Of a stretch of 64,000 bases of DNA, positions 62,718-64,000 are shown piece after piece. The stretch is from Phytoseiulus persimilis (lineage: Eukaryota; Arthropoda; Arachnida; Mesostigmata; Phytoseiidae), in the NCBI GenBank assembly GCA_037576195.1, contig CM075102.1, forward strand, positions 14,628,745-14,692,744. The letters are read 5' to 3'. The notes under the pieces were generated by a model that saw only the letters and a list, made by a program, of their open reading frames with translations, made no database searches and was not told the DNA's origin. Position 1 is the stretch's first letter. The number at the start of each line of letters is the position of its first letter. The position numbers and the translations under genes are program-made.

Positions 62718-64000
62718 CAGACCCTATTCGGCTCACCTAGAATTGGTATCCCCTCGTTCGCTCCCTCAGCCCAAGTCGTGCTCCCCACGCTCGAGCACTA
62801 GTTGTCAAAGGCAACGCCAAAAGCGGAAATGTGGCCCTTAAATCTCATCACTCCGTAGGCCGGTGAGCAACCGAACGAGCGGAGGGGAGCGAAGCCGTCG
62901 GAGGCGTTCGGAGCCTTCCGCTCTGTTCCCAGCGACATCGACAGTCCGCGACGAAAAAATTCATATTGCAGCTCGACCCAGCGGCCCCACCTCGACAGAC
63001 AATGCAGCAGCAGCAGAAGTAAATTCGCTCATCGTCAAGACCTCAGGCGTGAATTACCTTCACTTCGTTTCGCCTGATTTAAATAGCATTCCGAGATGGC
63101 GTGCATTTTAATAACAGTTGTGCGTTGATTGTAGACCTCAGATGGGACCCGATGTTGTTCCGGGAATGCGTTGAACACGCCAGACTCGCTCCTCGCTGAG
63201 CGGGGCGTCCGCCCCTCGAAGGTGGGCGCCGGGCCCCATGCCGGTTCGCTGCAAGCTCCTGGCGATCTGGAATCTCGTCCGAGAACGCCACCTCCTCCAG
63301 ACTTTCGCGAACGGAATCGGAACGCTGGCCGAAGCCGATGGACACAGGGTGAGTCGACCACCCAACCGCACGACGCCTGTGACGAGTCGTGAGCTCTCCT
63401 GGGACTCCGTCCACGGCTCGTCAAAGAACTCGCCCACGAACGCGTGAAGTTCTCATCCTGTGCATCAGGAGTTGAAAATTCCTCAAAACTCGCATCGCCA
63501 GCGGAGTCGACTGTGGCGTTGCGGCAACAGCATCGGAATCGCCGTGGTGGGGTTTCTCTCGAAATATCATCCGAAGAGTGTCACGCTTAACATTTGAACC
63601 CTTGGTCCTCAATCGCGCCTCTCGTTCTCCCTCCGCGCCTACCCGGTGCAGGTTCCGTCTGTCCGCCGCCTGCCCGGCCGCCTGCCTGCCTACCCGCAAG
63701 TCCCGCTGTCTGCTGCTCGCTAAAATGTAGGGTAGGGGTCATTAACAGAGCCATATAGAGCGGGAATTAGCAAAAGTGCTGCGGAGAGAGGCTGCACCAA
63801 CCCTGAAAGTACATCGAATACGAATGATAGGACCATAGACAATGCCATCATTTGCCGGGTTCGTCGCGCCCAGCGGTGCACAGGTTGTCATTAACGGTGC
63901 GGCTTCGAGTTTAAATTCAAAATGGGTGCGGGAACAGATCCCCGTCGTCATCGTCTGTTGCCCCGTCGTCATCGTGTATTGCTCCATCGTCAGCTTCTTC
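62718..64000. other. End of window; no firm gene
   Basis: A plus-strand peptide at about 63238-63354 (PVRCKLLAIWNLVRERHLLQ, then ANGIGTLAEADGH) ends at a strong donor GTGAGT and could be an exon. No upstream acceptor or partner exon could be fixed. Confidence 0.3.
63940..64000. repeat. 21-bp tandem repeat, nearly three units
   Basis: Units CCCCGTCGTCATCGTCTGTTG and CCCCGTCGTCATCGTGTATTG are adjacent, followed by a diverged third (CTCCATCGTCAGC...). It continues to the end of the window. Confidence 0.75.

Overview
The window is animal nuclear DNA. Its recognisable genes are split by short introns (83-268 bp) with GT/AG borders, some carry AATAAA signals just past the stop, and there are decayed LINE and DNA-transposon relics. 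Proteins match metazoan families. Compact introns, roughly 50% GC and a local family of small secreted proteins suggest an arthropod, perhaps a mite; the clade is inference. Exon models were made by hand by joining open frames at splice signals and comparing with families as I know them; no search was run.

Layout. 1-785 is the 3' end of a LINE reverse transcriptase. 876-3979 and 7895-11113 are two nearly identical copies of a ~3.1-3.2 kb block, each with one open gene for a small secreted protein and two frameshifted relatives; a ~190 bp third copy of its left part lies at 12129-12321. Between and after the blocks (3980-7894, 11114-20126) I find no convincing gene, but there are repeats: an AACCGCGGTT-rich pair of clusters (4145-5016), a MITE-like element (15457-16291) and a LINE relic (about 17080-17300). 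20127-21545 holds two more divergent members of the same secreted family. 23481-32800 is the gene-dense core: TRAM (+), UFD1 (-), DNAJC8 (-) and an unrecognised Ser-rich protein (-). 32810-47554 is a long gene-poor stretch with microsatellites and homopolymer runs. 47555-47927 has two exons of a probable CAAP1-like gene (-). 48130-64000 is again mostly gene-poor, with a LINE relic (56.9 kb), a possible BEL/Pao fragment (62.3-62.7 kb), a perfect hairpin (51971-52000) and a 24-base G run (58978-59001).

The core genes are ordinary housekeeping: TRAM (ER protein translocation), UFD1 (p97/NPL4 ubiquitin segregase), DNAJC8 (splicing-associated J protein). They share no operon-like control; TRAM and UFD1 converge. 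The less described part is the secreted family, which shows recent duplication next to fresh and old decay.
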